From: Margaritifera margaritifera
Lineage: Eukaryota > Mollusca > Bivalvia > Unionida > Margaritiferidae
DNA: 64,000 bases
Assembly: GCA_029931535.1 (NCBI GenBank)
Contig: JAQPZY010001501.1
Coordinates: forward strand, 1,496,501-1,560,500
Direction: 5' to 3'
The translations under genes were made by a program, and so were the position numbers. Positions 11,830-21,853 of the stretch are shown here, in pieces. The first letter of the stretch is position 1. Each line of letters begins with the position of its first letter. Below the pieces are notes generated by a model that saw only the letters and a list, made by a program, of their open reading frames with translations, had not been told where the DNA came from and made no database searches.

Positions 11830-13570
11830 AATGCTTTTCCTTTGCCATTGATTAAAATTAATAGCAGCCAGTGCACATAAATAGATCCGGCACATTTAAT
11901 GTCTTTAAGTTGTCCTTTCGAAGAAGAACACAGAAAGATGTTTAATTTAATATTTTGATTCCAAATTTTGAATAGATCCAGAGAATTAATTTTCGAAAAC
12001 GTGTAACGTCAAAATATGATTTTGATGTTAACTTTTTTATAAAACCTAAGTAAGATAAAAGTTTGGTCTTCGCAGAAGGTTTTTAGGTCCTCCCATTTTA
12101 TCAACTTTGCAGGAACTATTTCGTTTCCGAAAGCCTATCAATTTGAGGCCCGGCATTTGCAGTTTTCACAAATTTAAGCCATACTAAATGGAACATATCT
12201 GAAAAACAAAACTAATTTCCTCGCTTTCGAAAGTCTAAGAGTGCTTAGTCACGCTATTAGAGTATCAGAAGCAACATTAGATATATTACTGGAGGATAAT
12301 TATTGTATTGCATTTCACATAATTATTGGTAAAAGTGTTGATAATTGCCTATGGATGATTTTCCTGTCAAATTTGACCCCCCTTCCCACGACAAAAAAAA
12401 AAAAAATCTGAAAGCAAGTTATCAAGACAAATTCAATGATGTGACTAATGAAAGTAAAATAAAATGTGTATAAGAAAAATCGTATTGTTTATCACGAAAT
12501 GCACATCGGAGAACATATCCAGTTAGTGGCATGCATATTTACACAGAAGTATGGTCACTTCTATATGGTTACTACTTGTATTAAAACGTATCGATGCTGT
12601 TGCAATCACACGTTTTCGTTCGGGGTGGGCGTGCATGTTTAAAATAGCATTCTCCTGTTCGAGAAATAAAGGAATCGTTTCTTACAACATAAACAAATAA
12701 AAAATACAGCTGTATCTTATATCATTGCATCCGGGTTGCCTTTCTTTGCATACAACCTGCATAATTTGTCTGGCAACCTTCAAAAAGACATTCAAGCATA
12801 AAGACCGTTTTGCCGATTATGTATGCACACTAATTCTCATGTAAAGAATACGAAATGTTTATCAGAAAGATATTCCAAGAGGGTAGCATATATCTGTATC
12901 TCACATAGGTTAATTGCCATACTAGTTAATCATTACGCACTGGCAACGATATTTCTGGCAGTAAGAAGATGGCGGAAGCAGAAGCCACAGAGAGGATTCT
13001 TGATTGATTTCTCTGTTTTGTTCATATAAAGACAATGCTGCTGGTGCTGGTAATAGTCACATGTAAAGTCTACAAGATTAAGCTTTGTATCCTTAGTTTT
13101 CGAAATGATGACTTCCTTATAGTTTGACTGTACAACTGAATCTCGTTTGACAACCACGCAGTTATCTTTACTGTTTCAACAAATATTTTCTGTTCTGGGA
13201 AAATATTTTAAAACATGTGGCCAATTTTAATACTTACAATGAAAGAACGAACGAACGATTCAACCTAATCCAAGTAGTTTTCATAGATAGAGTACGTGTA
13301 TTTGTTGTTTAATGGCTCTGATTTCATTGCAACATATCGTCAGGGATTTTCTTATAACGCAGTTCCAACAGTACTGCCATTATGAAATACCACTCGTTAC
13401 ATCGTCAACAACTTATCAGTTTGGTGTCAAGTATGCTCTCCATGTGACTTTAGCTGATCATTGGGTGCAGTGTGCCCTTAAAAGTGTATCTGAGTCGATT
13501 TTTTGCGACAATGAGGAAAGGCATTTGAAGCACTAGCCTTAAACCCACAAGCTAGTCTCCTATCTAAATG
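11830..13570. other. no gene seen
   Basis: Unrecognised AT-rich sequence up to the left target duplication of the LTR retrotransposon. Short ORFs at 12823-13157 lie on both strands and lack motifs. Confidence 0.45.
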
Positions 13571-13574
13571 TATA

Positions 13575-14320
13575 TGTTACGACTCTATGGTCTAAGAAAA
13601 ATGTAACAGAAAGAAAGTGAAACCAACAAATCAAGTAAAAATCAACAAGCAATTTATTACTAGATAATTAAAATGAAAAATCAAAAAGTCACTTACAGTA
13701 ATGTGTTTTGAAATCCTAATAATCCAATAAGAATGATTGTTCTAATCACAAGTCCTAAATATAGAATGTTCCGAATTCACGGCTGTGTCCTTGAATGTTA
13801 TGATGTGCTAATGGTCTCCAAAGTCCTGATGTACTAGAAATCTTGATGTGCTGATGTCAAAATGAAGTATTCCAAAATCTCTGAATAAGTTCACTTAAAT
13901 TCCAAAATCATCAATTAAAAATCCAAAAGTTTATGAGCACTGTTATAATCCAATGAATATTTAAAAATAATTCCTCTCTTAGAATTTGGAATGAATTTTC
14001 ACAACTGTAATAGCTCTTTACAAGACTGATGGTAATGTCAAAACTGAAAAAATGTCCACCAAACATGGTGTATATATAAAGATTGGTCACATGACAGAAT
14101 GTTCTAGAATATGAGTCATCTTAATGGAATTCTAACTGTAAACAAAATTCAACCTTGACCTTCAAATTGAGAAAACATATTGATCAAAACAACCTAATTC
14201 AAGGACACTAGTTAAACATGCTTTTCTTGATAACATTAAGATTTAAGCAAATATTAAAGTGAAGAAACATTTATAATTTCCTAAAATATTTATAATATTA
14301 TATAAACATCATACATAACA
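13575..14320 (-). repeat. 3' LTR of the Gypsy element
   Basis: 746 bp, TGTTAC to ATAACA. It matches the other LTR throughout except three single-base differences (near 14087, 14115 and 14227) and a missing 7-bp ATCCAAA unit near 13928. The outer edge abuts TATA. Confidence 0.95.
13653..13658 (-). terminator. candidate LTR polyadenylation signal
   Basis: AATAAA on the minus strand, about 80 bases before the end of the 3' LTR, a usual place for the R-region poly(A) signal. The same hexamer is in the 5' LTR. Assigned by position and motif only. Confidence 0.4.
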
Positions 14321-14331
14321 CCTCCCCTTAT
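14321..14331 (-). other. polypurine tract
   Basis: On the minus strand AAGGGGAGG directly abuts the first base of the 3' LTR, the position at which plus-strand DNA synthesis is primed in LTR retrotransposons. Confidence 0.8.
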
Positions 14332-14458
14332 AAAGAAAAAGAAAGATTTATATAATAAAGCTTTCTTTTGAATATACATCTAATAGTACAATAACCAAAA
14401 TTACATAAGAACATGTTTTATGATACTGGACTTAATTACATCAAGCAATATTAGATTT

Positions 14459-14908
14459 CTATGCACGTGAGAGAGCATCTGCAATCACATTGTCTTTTCC
14501 CCTGATGTGTTTGATGTCAATGTTATATTCCTGCAATACCAAACTCCATTTCAACAATCTCCGATTTTTATCTTTCATTTTGTTGATGAAAGTAAGGGGA
14601 TTGTGATCACTGTACACAATAATTGGAGAAAGAGCTGAGGTAACATACACTTCAAAATGCTGTAAAGCCAATATCAAAGCCAAACATTCCTTCTCAATTG
14701 TGGAATAATTTTTCTGGTGCTTGTTTAGTTTTTTAGAAAAATAACACACAGGGTGATCCACACCACTTTTGTCTTCCTGAATCAAAACTCCACCAACCCC
14801 TACATCACTTGCATCAACAGATAATTTAAATGATTGGCTAAAATTTGGTGCAGAAAGAACTGGTGCATTCTTAAGCATGGCCTTTAACTTGTCAAAAGAT
14901 TCTGACAC
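14459..14908 (-). pseudogene. pol: Gypsy RNase H segment (frame-broken end of pol)
   Basis: 149 codons carrying the RNase H domain that removes the RNA strand during reverse transcription. Acidic active-site positions are visible: Asp32 in VDASD, Glu72 in IEKEC, Asp101 in YSDHN and Asp144 in IADALS. It ends with the conserved ADALSR motif and a stop 128 bases before the polypurine tract. It begins at a GTG overlapping the end of the upstream pol frame by 25 bases. The alignment of families continues without a gap across the junction, so the break is best explained by one lost base near 14905. The domain itself looks intact but is separated from the RT. Confidence 0.9.
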
Positions 14909-17781
14909 TTGTCAGACCAACAAAATTTTGTTTTCTTACTCAATAAACTTGTCAAAGGTTCAGCAATTTTGGACAAATTGGAACAAAATTTCCGATAATA
15001 TCCAGCCATACCTAGAAATCGCATCAGTTGCTTTTTACAAATTGGAACTTGAAATTCAGAGATAGCTTTGACCTTAGCTTCTATAGGTTTAACTTGACCT
15101 TGTCCCACAATATGTCCTAAAAATGTGACACAAGCATGGCAAAACTCACTTTTGCTCAAATTAATTGTCAGATTCGCATCACTGAGTCGATCGAAGAATT
15201 TTCGAATGGTTTCCAAATGATCTTCCCAGGTGTTGTTGTAGATAATGACGTCATTGATATAAGCGTCACAATTATCAAGACCAAATGTTATCATGTTCAT
15301 CAGACGTTGAAACGTTGCAGGCGAATTTTTCATTCCAAACGGCATGACTTTATATTGATAAAGTCCATCTGGAGTTGCAAATGCTGAAATTTCTTTTGCC
15401 CTTTCCGTCAGTGGAATTTGCCAGAATCCTTTTAAAAGGTCAAACTTGGTGACATATTTAGCATTTCCAATTTTATCAATGCAATCGTCCATTCTTGGGA
15501 TTGGAAATGAATCAGTTTTGGTGACACTGTTGACTTTTCTATAGTCAGCACACATACGGAATGTATTATCTGGCTTGGGAACAAGAATACATGGTGAACT
15601 CCAGTTACTTTTACTTGGTTCTATGAAATCATTCTCCAGTAGATACTGAATTTCTTTCTTCAGATAGTTCTGTTTGAGAGGATTCATCCTATAAGGATGC
15701 TGTTTCACAGGTGCAGAATCTACAATGTCAACGTCATGATAAATTTTACTTGTTCGTGTTGGAACATCAGGAAACAAGTGCTCATAGTCATGTAATAGCT
15801 GTTTTAGTTCATTTCTTTCCTGTTGTTGTAGATGTGAAAGTTTCTGGTCTAGGTTGTTCAATATTTCTGAATTCCGAAGATTGGTTATACCAGAGTCACT
15901 ATAGTCTGATCGTATTCCATCGTTGATATCTTCACTGTGTGGGACAGGTACAACTAAATTAACTGAATAATTAGCTGGGCTATCTCTGTCAAAATATTCC
16001 TTTAACATATTTATATGACAAAGTTGTTTCTGTTTCCGTCTCCCAGGAGTGTTAATGATATAATTTAAGTCATTTACTTTCTTTTCAACGGTATAAGGAC
16101 CATAAAATTTAGCCTGAAGAGGATTCTGAGGTCTGGGAAAGAGAGCCAGAACTTTGTCACCAGGTTTAAAACTCCTTTCCTGTGAATTTCTGTCATACCT
16201 TAATTTCATTTTTGACTGGGTAGTGTGAAGATTAGTTCTTGCTACTTCACGGGCCTTTGACAACTTGTATTTGAAATCAGAGACATAATCAAGAAGATTA
16301 ATCTCTGAATCTTCATTTGAAAGAAGTTTCTCTTTCAATAATTTCAGTGGTCCACGGACAGTATGACCAAAAACTAGTTCAAAGGGACTAAAACCCAACG
16401 ACTCTTGAACTGATTCCCTAACAGCAAACAACAACAAATGAACACCCTCATCCCAATCCTTTTCTGTATCAAAGCAATATGATCGAATCATATTCTTCAA
16501 AGTTTGATGAAATCTTTCCAAAGCACCTTGACTTTCAGGGTGATAGGCAGAAGATTTAAACTGTTGGATGCCTAACTCATGCATAACTTGTTGGAAAATT
16601 CCAGACATAAAATTTGATCCTTGATCTGACTGGACAGATTTGGGAAGGCCAACAAGTGTAAAAAACTTCACCAAAGCTTTCACAATAGTTTTAGTTTTTA
16701 TATTTCTCAGAGGAATTGCCTCTGGAAATCTTGTAGATGCACACATGATGGTCAACAAGTATTGGTTGCCTGACTTGGTTTTAGGTAAAGGACCAACACA
16801 GTCTACTATTATTCTACTAAATGGTTCATCAAATGCAGGAATAGGTTGTAAATGAGCCTTAGGTATTTTCTGATTGGGTTTTCCTACCATTTGACAAGTG
16901 TGACAAGATCTGCAGTATTTAGAAACATCACTTTTGAGTTTCGGCCAATAAAAATGATTCAAGATCTTGTGATAAGTCTTACGGACTCCTAAATGACCAG
17001 CTAAAGGAGTTTCATGGGCTAAATTAAGAATTTCCTGTCGATATGACTTAGGAACAACAATTTGATAGCTCACTGACCACTCGTCACCAGCGGGTACATC
17101 AGGTGGTCTCCATTTCCTCATAAGGACCCCATTTTTCACAAAGTAACACACTGGAACTTGTGTGGCTTCAGTTTCACTAATAGCCCTCTGAAACAAACAA
17201 GATATCTCGGGATCTTGCTCCTGTTCAACGACAAGGGATTGTCGTTTGTCATCCTGATTAGAACAAAGAGAATGAGTTGCCAAAAGAGGATCACTGTGAT
17301 CAATACCATTTGATTGATCAATACCTGAGGAAAAAGTAACCTCATCAAAAGACTGACCAATACATGTGTCAGCTAAAGGAATAATATCCTGATCAACATC
17401 ACTCTCAAGAGCTCTTTTTGCCATAGCTCTAGTAACTGCACAAGCAGGGTACAAATCAGGGATTTCAGTTCCGACAGGATCAACTTTCTGATCCAAACAA
17501 GGCTTGTCAGTTACAAGTGGATTAACCACAACCTTATCTCCAGCTAGGTCATTGCCTAGTAATAAATGAACACCCTCTATGGGTAAAGAAGTCACTGCCC
17601 CAACAGTCACAGGTCCAGAAACTAAGTCTGATGCCAAATTTACACAATGAAGAGGAACATTTACAAAGCCGCACTCAACTCCCTGAACAAGAACACTTTC
17701 ACTTGAAGAAGACTCCTCAGACAAAGGCAAAGTACCTGATAATAAAAGACTCTGAGAAGCTCCAGTGTCCCTAATATTTTA
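14884..17781 (-). pseudogene. pol: Gypsy pol: protease, integrase, reverse transcriptase
   Basis: The long frame has its first Met at 17730 (948 codons), but coding begins upstream: the aspartic protease motif DTGAS is at 17755-17769, and a stop lies at 17779-17781. Residues from that Met: protease remainder 1-75; integrase zinc finger H239, H246, C276, C279; integrase core D310, D369, E405 (35 residues between the last two); GPY/F module around 543-560 (FYGPYTV); RT about 640-880 with FDLLKGFWQIP (D764). The RT active site reads YIND (residues 824-827, 15250-15261), so the first of the two catalytic aspartates is Asn (codon AAT). It ends at a premature stop (14884) when the frame slips before RNase H. 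Integrase before RT is the Gmr1 order. No function is expected from this copy without trans help. Confidence 0.95.
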
Positions 17782-19151
17782 ATTGGGATAGGTTTGGCAG
17801 AATCACCAATAAGTGATATAGAACCTTCTGACATGAATGGTTCATAATCCTCCAAAATAGAATCAGACTGGGGTTTGTTTGACCCAACAAATGTATTGCT
17901 TTCAATACAAGACCGTGACCTTGACCTCGTAGAAATAAGAGCATTTGAAAAAGCTCTGTCTTTACTCTGTTGCTTATTTTTCAACTTGAAGCAATCAGAA
18001 ATAACGTGCCCTTTCGTTTTACAATAAGTGCACGTAGGAAGAGATAAGGATTTCTTATCAGTCTTATCAGATGTTTGATTCCTAACAGTTGTGCTGTTGT
18101 GAAATTTGGAAGTACTCGAATGAGATTGAAATGGTTTTTTACCAGAAAACTGCTGAGAGGACGACTTATTGCCAAATGAAATTTTGTGAGTCAAGGAATA
18201 ATCATCAGCCATACGAGCAGCATTTTCCAAAGTTTCCACATTCTGCTCGTCAAGATAGGTTTTAACATCACTATGGATGCACCTCTTGAACTCTTCAATT
18301 AATACGAGCTGTCGGAGGTTATCATAACCTTGATCAACTTTCTTGGCTGAGCACCACCTATCAAATAGTTGTTCTTTATCCCTTGCAAATTCGACATGAG
18401 TTTGTCCAGTTTCTTTTCTACAATTCCTAAACCTTTGTCGATATGCCTCTGGTACCAACTCATAAGCTTTCAAGATGTACTCCTTAACCACATCATAATC
18501 AGTGCTTTGTTGTACTGACAGTGAAGTGTAGACTTCACGAGCTTTGCCAATAAGTACACTTTGTAATAACAAAGTCCAATGCTCTCTGGGCCATTTCAAG
18601 TTTTCAGCTATTTTCTCGAAATGAAGAAAGTATTTATCTACTTCTTTTTCCTGAAAAGGGGGTACTAACCTAATATATCTAGTAACATCAAAACCTGAAC
18701 TTGTGTTTAAAGGAGTGGAGTGTGCTCTGTTTGCCAGTTCTAATTCTCTTAACTTAAATTGCATTTCCCTTTCTTCTCTTTGCATCTGCATCTGCATTTG
18801 TATTTGCCTCTCTTCCTTCTGCATTTGTAGCTGCCTCTCTTCTTTCTCTCTCTCTCTCTGAATCTGAAGCTTTGCCAATTCTAAATCCATCTGGTTCTTT
18901 AACTCTAATTCCCTTAATTTTCTGTCAGAACCAGATACAGGCTTTCTCTTCAAACTTAAAGCACTATTTTCAAAAATTCCCTTTCCTACTAAATACTGAA
19001 TCAAAATAATCTTTATCTCCTGTTTTGTCAATGATACTTTTGCCTCAGATAGACTGTATTTTCTGGCAAGCTCGAGCAACTCATCCTTTCTCATGCACTC
19101 TAACCCCTCCTGGGTAGGTTTTGAAATGAAATTCTGAACATTAGATGCCAT
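17661..19151 (-). CDS. gag: Gypsy gag polyprotein
   Basis: 496 codons from the ATG at 19151, the first after the primer site. It would build the virus-like particle and bind RNA. Seen in order: N-terminal helical segment (about 15-55) with MRKDELLELARKYSL; a charged Glu/Gln/Arg coiled coil (about 75-140); a capsid segment (about 160-325) resembling the SCAN domain, with PPFQEKEVDKYFLHFEKIA and later WPREHW and VPEAYRQRFRN; and one CCHC zinc knuckle CTYCKTKGHVISDC (about 372-385). Genuine gag reading probably ends near codon 457: beyond about 17779 the conserved reading passes to the pol frame and the last 39 codons run out of frame across the protease. Related elements read gag and protease continuously, so a one-base loss is likelier than programmed slippage. 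Confidence 0.9.
   Translation of the reverse strand: MASNVQNFISKPTQEGLECMRKDELLELARKYSLSEAKVSLTKQEIKIILIQYLVGKGIFENSALSLKRKPVSGSDRKLRELELKNQMDLELAKLQIQREREKEERQLQMQKEERQIQMQMQMQREEREMQFKLRELELANRAHSTPLNTSSGFDVTRYIRLVPPFQEKEVDKYFLHFEKIAENLKWPREHWTLLLQSVLIGKAREVYTSLSVQQSTDYDVVKEYILKAYELVPEAYRQRFRNCRKETGQTHVEFARDKEQLFDRWCSAKKVDQGYDNLRQLVLIEEFKRCIHSDVKTYLDEQNVETLENAARMADDYSLTHKISFGNKSSSQQFSGKKPFQSHSSTSKFHNSTTVRNQTSDKTDKKSLSLPTCTYCKTKGHVISDCFKLKNKQQSKDRAFSNALISTRSRSRSCIESNTFVGSNKPQSDSILEDYEPFMSEGSISLIGDSAKPIPIKILGTLELLRVFYYQVLCLCLRSLLQVKVFLFRELSAAL
17770..17778 (-). other. gag-protease frame break
   Basis: The gag frame runs into DTGAS one base out of register. The pol frame (-1 relative to gag) is blocked by TAA at 17779-17781, leaving only nine bases in which a shift could give an in-frame protease motif. 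No canonical X XXY YYZ heptamer is present in register. A single-base deletion in this copy, or a consensus error, explains it best. Confidence 0.75.
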
Positions 19152-19294
19152 TGTAAATGCTTGTTGGTTTCACACAAAAAAATTTCTCTATTAAAAATCT
19201 TTGCCAAAGACAAAAAAAAAAATTCTCCGAGACAAAATCAATATGAATTTCAAAGATAAATTTAATATCTCTAATATTCTTTAAAGAAATTCAG

Positions 19295-19312
19295 ATCCCG
19301 GACGAGCCCCCA
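19295..19312 (-). other. primer binding site, tRNA-Pro type
   Basis: On the minus strand TGGGGGCTCGTCCGGGAT starts five bases after the 5' LTR ends. This is the well-known tRNA-Pro primer binding site of murine gammaretroviruses, so it is complementary to the 3' end of tRNA-Pro. All 18 bases fit, including the TGG that pairs with the tRNA CCA tail. Confidence 0.9.
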
Positions 19313-19317
19313 ATTTC

Positions 19318-20070
19318 TGTTACGACTCTATGGTCTAAGAAAAATGTAACAGAAAGAAAGTGAAACCAACAAATCAAGTAAAAATCAACAAGCAATTTAT
19401 TACTAGATAATTAAAATGAAAAATCAAAAAGTCACTTACAGTAATGTGTTTTGAAATCCTAATAATCCAATAAGAATGATTGTTCTAATCACAAGTCCTA
19501 AATATAGAATGTTCCGAATTCACGGCTGTGTCCTTGAATGTTATGATGTGCTAATGGTCTCCAAAGTCCTGATGTACTAGAAATCTTGATGTGCTGATGT
19601 CAAAATGAAGTATTCCAAAATCTCTGAATAAGTTCACTTAAATTCCAAAATCATCAATTAAAAATCCAAAATCCAAAAGTTTATGAGCACTGTTATAATC
19701 CAATGAATATTTAAAAATAATTCCTCTCTTAGAATTTGGAATGAATTTTCACAACTGTAATAGCTCTTTACAAGACTGATGGTAATGTCAAAACTGAAAA
19801 AATGTCCACCAAACATGGTGTATATATAAAGATTGGTTACATGACAGAATGTTCTAGAATATGAGCCATCTTAATGGAATTCTAACTGTAAACAAAATTC
19901 AACCTTGACCTTCAAATTGAGAAAACATATTGATCAAAACAACCTAATTCAAGGACACTAGTTAAACATGCTTTTCCTGATAACATTAAGATTTAAGCAA
20001 ATATTAAAGTGAAGAAACATTTATAATTTCCTAAAATATTTATAATATTATATAAACATCATACATAACA
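19318..20070 (-). repeat. 5' LTR of the Gypsy element
   Basis: 753 bp, TGTTAC to ATAACA, the promoter-bearing copy for the minus-strand element. It differs from the 3' LTR by three substitutions and by having an extra ATCCAAA unit (a 7-bp tandem duplication near 19665-19675). The outer edge abuts TATA at 20071. Confidence 0.95.
19821..19830 (-). promoter_or_regulatory. candidate LTR TATA box
   Basis: TTTATATATA on the minus strand, about 240 bases into the 5' LTR and upstream of the AATAAA-containing part, where a U3 core promoter would lie. Assigned by motif and position only; the same sequence is in the 3' LTR. Confidence 0.35.
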
Positions 20071-20074
20071 TATA

Positions 20075-20955
20075 CTAGTATACTTTTTGAAGTTATTCTG
20101 TACTTTAAATAGCACATTTACACCTTACAGATAACTACAGTTGATTACGGAATGTAGTCAGTAGAACCTGCATTCTCGGTCAGTAAGATTGGTTGTTTTT
20201 AAGGCTGCAAAGTTTTTACGTGTAAACGACTTAGCTTAGTTACTGCTCTTTAAGGTTTGCAAAATGGGTGACATTGTGAACGAAGATGCATGTGGCTGTC
20301 ATTGATGCAGGAACTACTCGTTCCAATTAAATGATACATTTCCATACTTCTGCTTAGCAGGACTGTTTAGTAAGGTTTTTCTTTTTATTATTTTCTTAAA
20401 GTACGGATAATTTTCGTATCGAATTTGGCATCGCTGGAGAAAAGCCAAAGTTGACGAGAATTAGTCTTACGACACATTACACAACATTACACATCAGGTT
20501 GATTTACTGATCTTGCTCGCAAAACAAATCTTTAATCAACATTTCTTACCTTTGAGAAAAAATTTTATTTTTAAGAAACACCGTTCAAGTTTGTAAGCCA
20601 CTGCGATTTCTATCATTGTAGGTCCCACAAAACATCCTATGCGCATATTCAGACAGTGCGTCCGTTTGCATTATAGAATTTTATTTTTCATTATGTGCAT
20701 ATATGTAGCATTATTAAATGTATCAGTACGAAACAATATCACGACGATCCTAAGGATGCTTTACCTAATTGTCAGATATATTGAACAAAGACATGAAATC
20801 TCAGCCATAAAAAATAAATACACACACTCTGTCCGCAAAACTGCTTGGAGATTCCTGAATCATGTGCTTTTTCATGGCAAGTATTGAAATTGGCCACAGA
20901 TCTCGAAATAATTTCCAAAAATTGAAAATATTTGTGGATACGGCAGATTTAACTG
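20075..20955. other. no gene seen
   Basis: Unrecognised sequence directly beyond the retrotransposon. An 82-codon plus-strand ORF at 20639-20887 has no recognisable motif. Confidence 0.4.
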
Positions 20956-21091
20956 CATGGTTTTCCAACGGTGATCTGTTTTACAGCCAAACTTAAGGAA
21001 TTCATTATTACGAAAGTAAAGGCCCAAAGTTGAATCGTGTAAACTTTTTTGATCGCGACCCTAAATACCATCTTTTGTTTGGGAACCACTG
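20956..21091. mobile_element. hAT-like MITE, degenerate
   Basis: The right end, read on the minus strand, starts CAGTGGTTCCCAAACAAAAG and soon reaches TTTAGGGTCGCGATC, the typical opening of hAT-derived short elements. The left end CATGGTTTTCCAACGGTG resembles it in the expected inverted orientation with mismatches. About 136 bp, non-coding. No clear 8-bp target duplication remains, so the boundaries are uncertain. Confidence 0.5.
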
Positions 21092-21440
21092 ATGTAGACA
21101 TTCCGTGTGACCATTACCATCAGCAGTATTATTGCCTATATAGGAATAAGACAGATGAACTGATCACGACCGATGTTCGTGGCCCCTGCATCCACCATTT
21201 TAATCTTTGCCAGTGCCTATAAATATTATTGCTGTTGCGTTGGCATCGTGCCAGTGCGGTATGATTGACCAGTGTGATTTCAAAGAGAACAAAGCCACAT
21301 TTTCATACAGTAAACATTTTTATCAGTGTTAGAAATTACAGTAGTGAAACATGTAAAGACAAAACTGGACATGTACAGGTTAGAGATTTTACTCTACTTT
21401 TTCATTTGTATCGGACTTTTTTGTATTTCAGACAAAGGTC

Positions 21441-21519
21441 GCCAGGAGCTGGGGTAGCTCAGTTGGTAGAGCGTGGGACTCTCAATCCAAGGGTCACGAG
21501 TTCGATACTCACCTGGCTA
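21441..21519 (+). mobile_element. tRNA-derived SINE head or tRNA pseudogene
   Basis: Contains an RNA polymerase III A box TAGCTCAGTTGG (21455-21466) and B box GTTCGATAC (21500-21508) at tRNA spacing, a perfect D stem GCTC/GAGC, and an anticodon loop CTCTCAA (anticodon CTC). The body is closest to tRNA-Lys, whose loop would differ by one base. A normal acceptor stem cannot form; instead GCCAGG at the left pairs with CCTGGC at the right with extra bases between. It is therefore unlikely to be a working tRNA gene, and a SINE promoter head fits better. Confidence 0.65.
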
Positions 21520-21692
21520 TGACGCGTCGGCTGCCTTGATGTATACTTAGAAAAGTCACATGGATCCCATTTTCTCGGCATTATATGGACAATAATCTGT
21601 TTAAAATGTTGTTAAAAACCAATCAAACTGTACAAAAACGTCTATTATTTATGACTATTATATATATGTATGTATATACAGAGGATATTTTT

Positions 21693-21853
21693 TCCTACGT
21701 CAGCGGCGTACTAAGGGTAAATGGCGCCCGGGGCGACGATAACACGAGGCCCGAATTTTTATCAGATGTTTTGGCGCCCCAAGACCTATGGCGCGCATGG
21801 TGCAACTGCCTCCCCCCCCCCCCCCCCCCCGTTAGTAAGCTACTGTCCTACGT
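21693..21853. mobile_element. hAT-type MITE with perfect 8-bp TSD
   Basis: The element spans 21701-21845 (145 bp) and is flanked on both sides by TCCTACGT (21693-21700 and 21846-21853). Ends are imperfect inverted repeats: the left begins CAGCGGCGTACTAA and the right, on the other strand, begins CAGTAGCTTACTAA. The interior is rich in GGCGCC like the 5.84-kb element and contains an 18-19 base C run near the right end. It codes for nothing and must depend on a hAT transposase elsewhere. Confidence 0.85.

Larger units (their letters stand above)
13571..20074 (-). mobile_element. full-length Gmr1-like Ty3/Gypsy LTR retrotransposon
   Basis: The element lies at 13575-20070 on the minus strand, flanked by TATA on both sides (13571-13574 and 20071-20074), which I take as a 4-bp target duplication. 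Its LTRs start TGTTA and end TAACA. Order in its own sense: 5' LTR, tRNA-Pro-type primer site, gag, protease, integrase, RT, RNase H, polypurine tract, 3' LTR; there is no envelope frame. Integrase before RT with a Gypsy-type RT is the arrangement described for Gmr1 of cod, whose gag lineage is related to the SCAN domain. The LTRs differ by three substitutions and one 7-bp indel, so insertion was recent. Even so, the copy carries a frame break before the protease motif, a frame break before RNase H, and a changed RT catalytic residue, so it could not move by its own enzymes. Confidence 0.95.

Noticed and set aside
14332..14458. Envelope gene in the Gypsy element
   Set aside because: Only about 130 bases separate the RNase H stop from the polypurine tract, so no envelope can be present.
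17136..17360. Short ORFs inside the retrotransposon on both strands
   Set aside because: Out-of-frame shadows of gag and pol, without motifs.
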